From positions 48,248-112,247 of the forward strand of contig JASCOE010000015.1 in assembly GCA_029959285.1 (NCBI GenBank): a stretch of 64,000 nucleotides of DNA. The letters are read 5' to 3'. Below are positions 63,894 to 64,000 of this stretch, one piece after another. This DNA comes from Flavobacteriaceae bacterium PS02337. GTDB lineage: Bacteria > Bacteroidota > Bacteroidia > Flavobacteriales > Flavobacteriaceae. Made by a program: the position numbers and the translations under genes. The notes under the pieces were generated by a model. That model did no database searches. It was given only the letters and a program-made list of their open reading frames with translations, and was not told the origin of the DNA. The number at the start of each line of letters is the position of its first letter. The first letter of the stretch is position 1.

Positions 63894-64000
63894 TTATCCA
63901 AATAAATATTGATGTTTTTTTTCATAAAATCTATCATCTCTTACACAAGCAAATATTCTTAAGATCAATTTATTCCTAATAGCATTGATAATCGACATCA
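63894..64000 (-). CDS. IS110-family transposase, C-terminal end only
   Basis: The window edge cuts a minus-strand frame whose last 34 residues read MSIINAIRNKLILRIFACVR then DDRFYEKKHQYLFG and a TAA. This matches my memory of the C-terminal end of Bacteroidota IS110/IS1111 transposases (VINAVRNKL, FAVVRD, YEKNY). These are DEDD-type enzymes. The catalytic parts lie outside the window, so only the family-level call is possible. Confidence 0.65.
   Translation of the reverse strand, partial: MSIINAIRNKLILRIFACVRDDRFYEKKHQYLFG

Larger units (their letters stand above)
15923..64000. mobile_element. integrative conjugative-type element (left end seen, right end not found)
   Basis: The element starts at the tRNA-like repeat, next to a serine recombinase gene. 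It carries a minus-strand T4SS module (TraN, M, L-like, K, J, I-like x3, G, F, E) up to 36,279, then plus- and minus-strand cargo rich in defence genes. No second copy of the tRNA repeat was found in the window, so the right end lies beyond 64,000, or the cargo from about 42 kb is a separate accessory region. No relaxase, coupling ATPase or TraA/ParA gene is visible, so self-transfer cannot be claimed from this window. Confidence 0.65.

Overview
The DNA is AT-rich. It has Bacteroidota-type promoters (-7 TAnnTTTG with an upstream TTG), few strong Shine-Dalgarno sites, and Bacteroidetes-type genes: TraE/F/G/J/K/M/N conjugation proteins, DUF4202 beside NirBD, a histone H1-like protein and a TPR-AraC hybrid regulator. 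A Flavobacterium or close relative is the best reading. This rests on gene families and codon and promoter style, not on a database match.

Region 1 (1 to about 15,780) looks like ordinary chromosome. It holds a DUF4202 gene, nirD and nirB (assimilatory NADH-nitrite reductase), a META-domain lipoprotein, a DUF2130 protein, a LysR regulator, a methyltransferase, an MdaB-like quinone reductase with an ABM monooxygenase, an aldo/keto reductase divergent from an AraC regulator, an SMI1/KNR4 protein, an NlpC/P60 peptidase, a thiolase, and a tRNA-Ser/Pro/Arg cluster. Several families of palindromic repeats lie between these genes.

Region 2 (about 15,780 to 36,300) is the recombination and conjugation module of an integrative element beside tRNA-Arg. 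Every gene is on the minus strand: serine recombinase, two small genes, two paralogous element proteins, TraN, TraM, a TraL-like protein, TraK, TraJ, three TraI-like paralogues, TraG ATPase, TraF, a 1,856-residue methylase-helicase, DUF1896, TraE and a membrane protein. The 3' end of the recombinase gene runs through a copy of a tRNA 3' end and its terminator. No relaxase or coupling protein is visible, and the right end of the element was not found.

Region 3 (36,700 to 64,000) is cargo. It opens with a two-gene unit: a 1,699-residue protein with a sacsin-like GHKL ATPase domain, a DarT-like DNA ADP-ribosyltransferase domain and an HD domain, followed 3 bp later by a DarG-like macro-domain protein. 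This is the best candidate for an undescribed system. Decayed genes, an AraC gene, a lipoprotein/membrane pair, a TPR-AraC regulator and an H1-like gene follow. From 48.8 to 63.1 kb a minus-strand defence island carries a GNAT/Xre pair, HEPN, DUF4238, CoiA-like nuclease, two HExxH proteins, a Septu-like HNH/ATPase pair, DUF4297-HerA, and a TrlF-type PHP-ATPase. Many of these genes are separated by related non-coding spacers that resemble gene-cassette recombination sites. The window ends in an IS110-type transposase with a structured non-coding region behind it.

Functionally, the chromosome side contributes nitrite assimilation and redox genes, while the mobile side combines transfer machinery with several independent candidate anti-phage systems.
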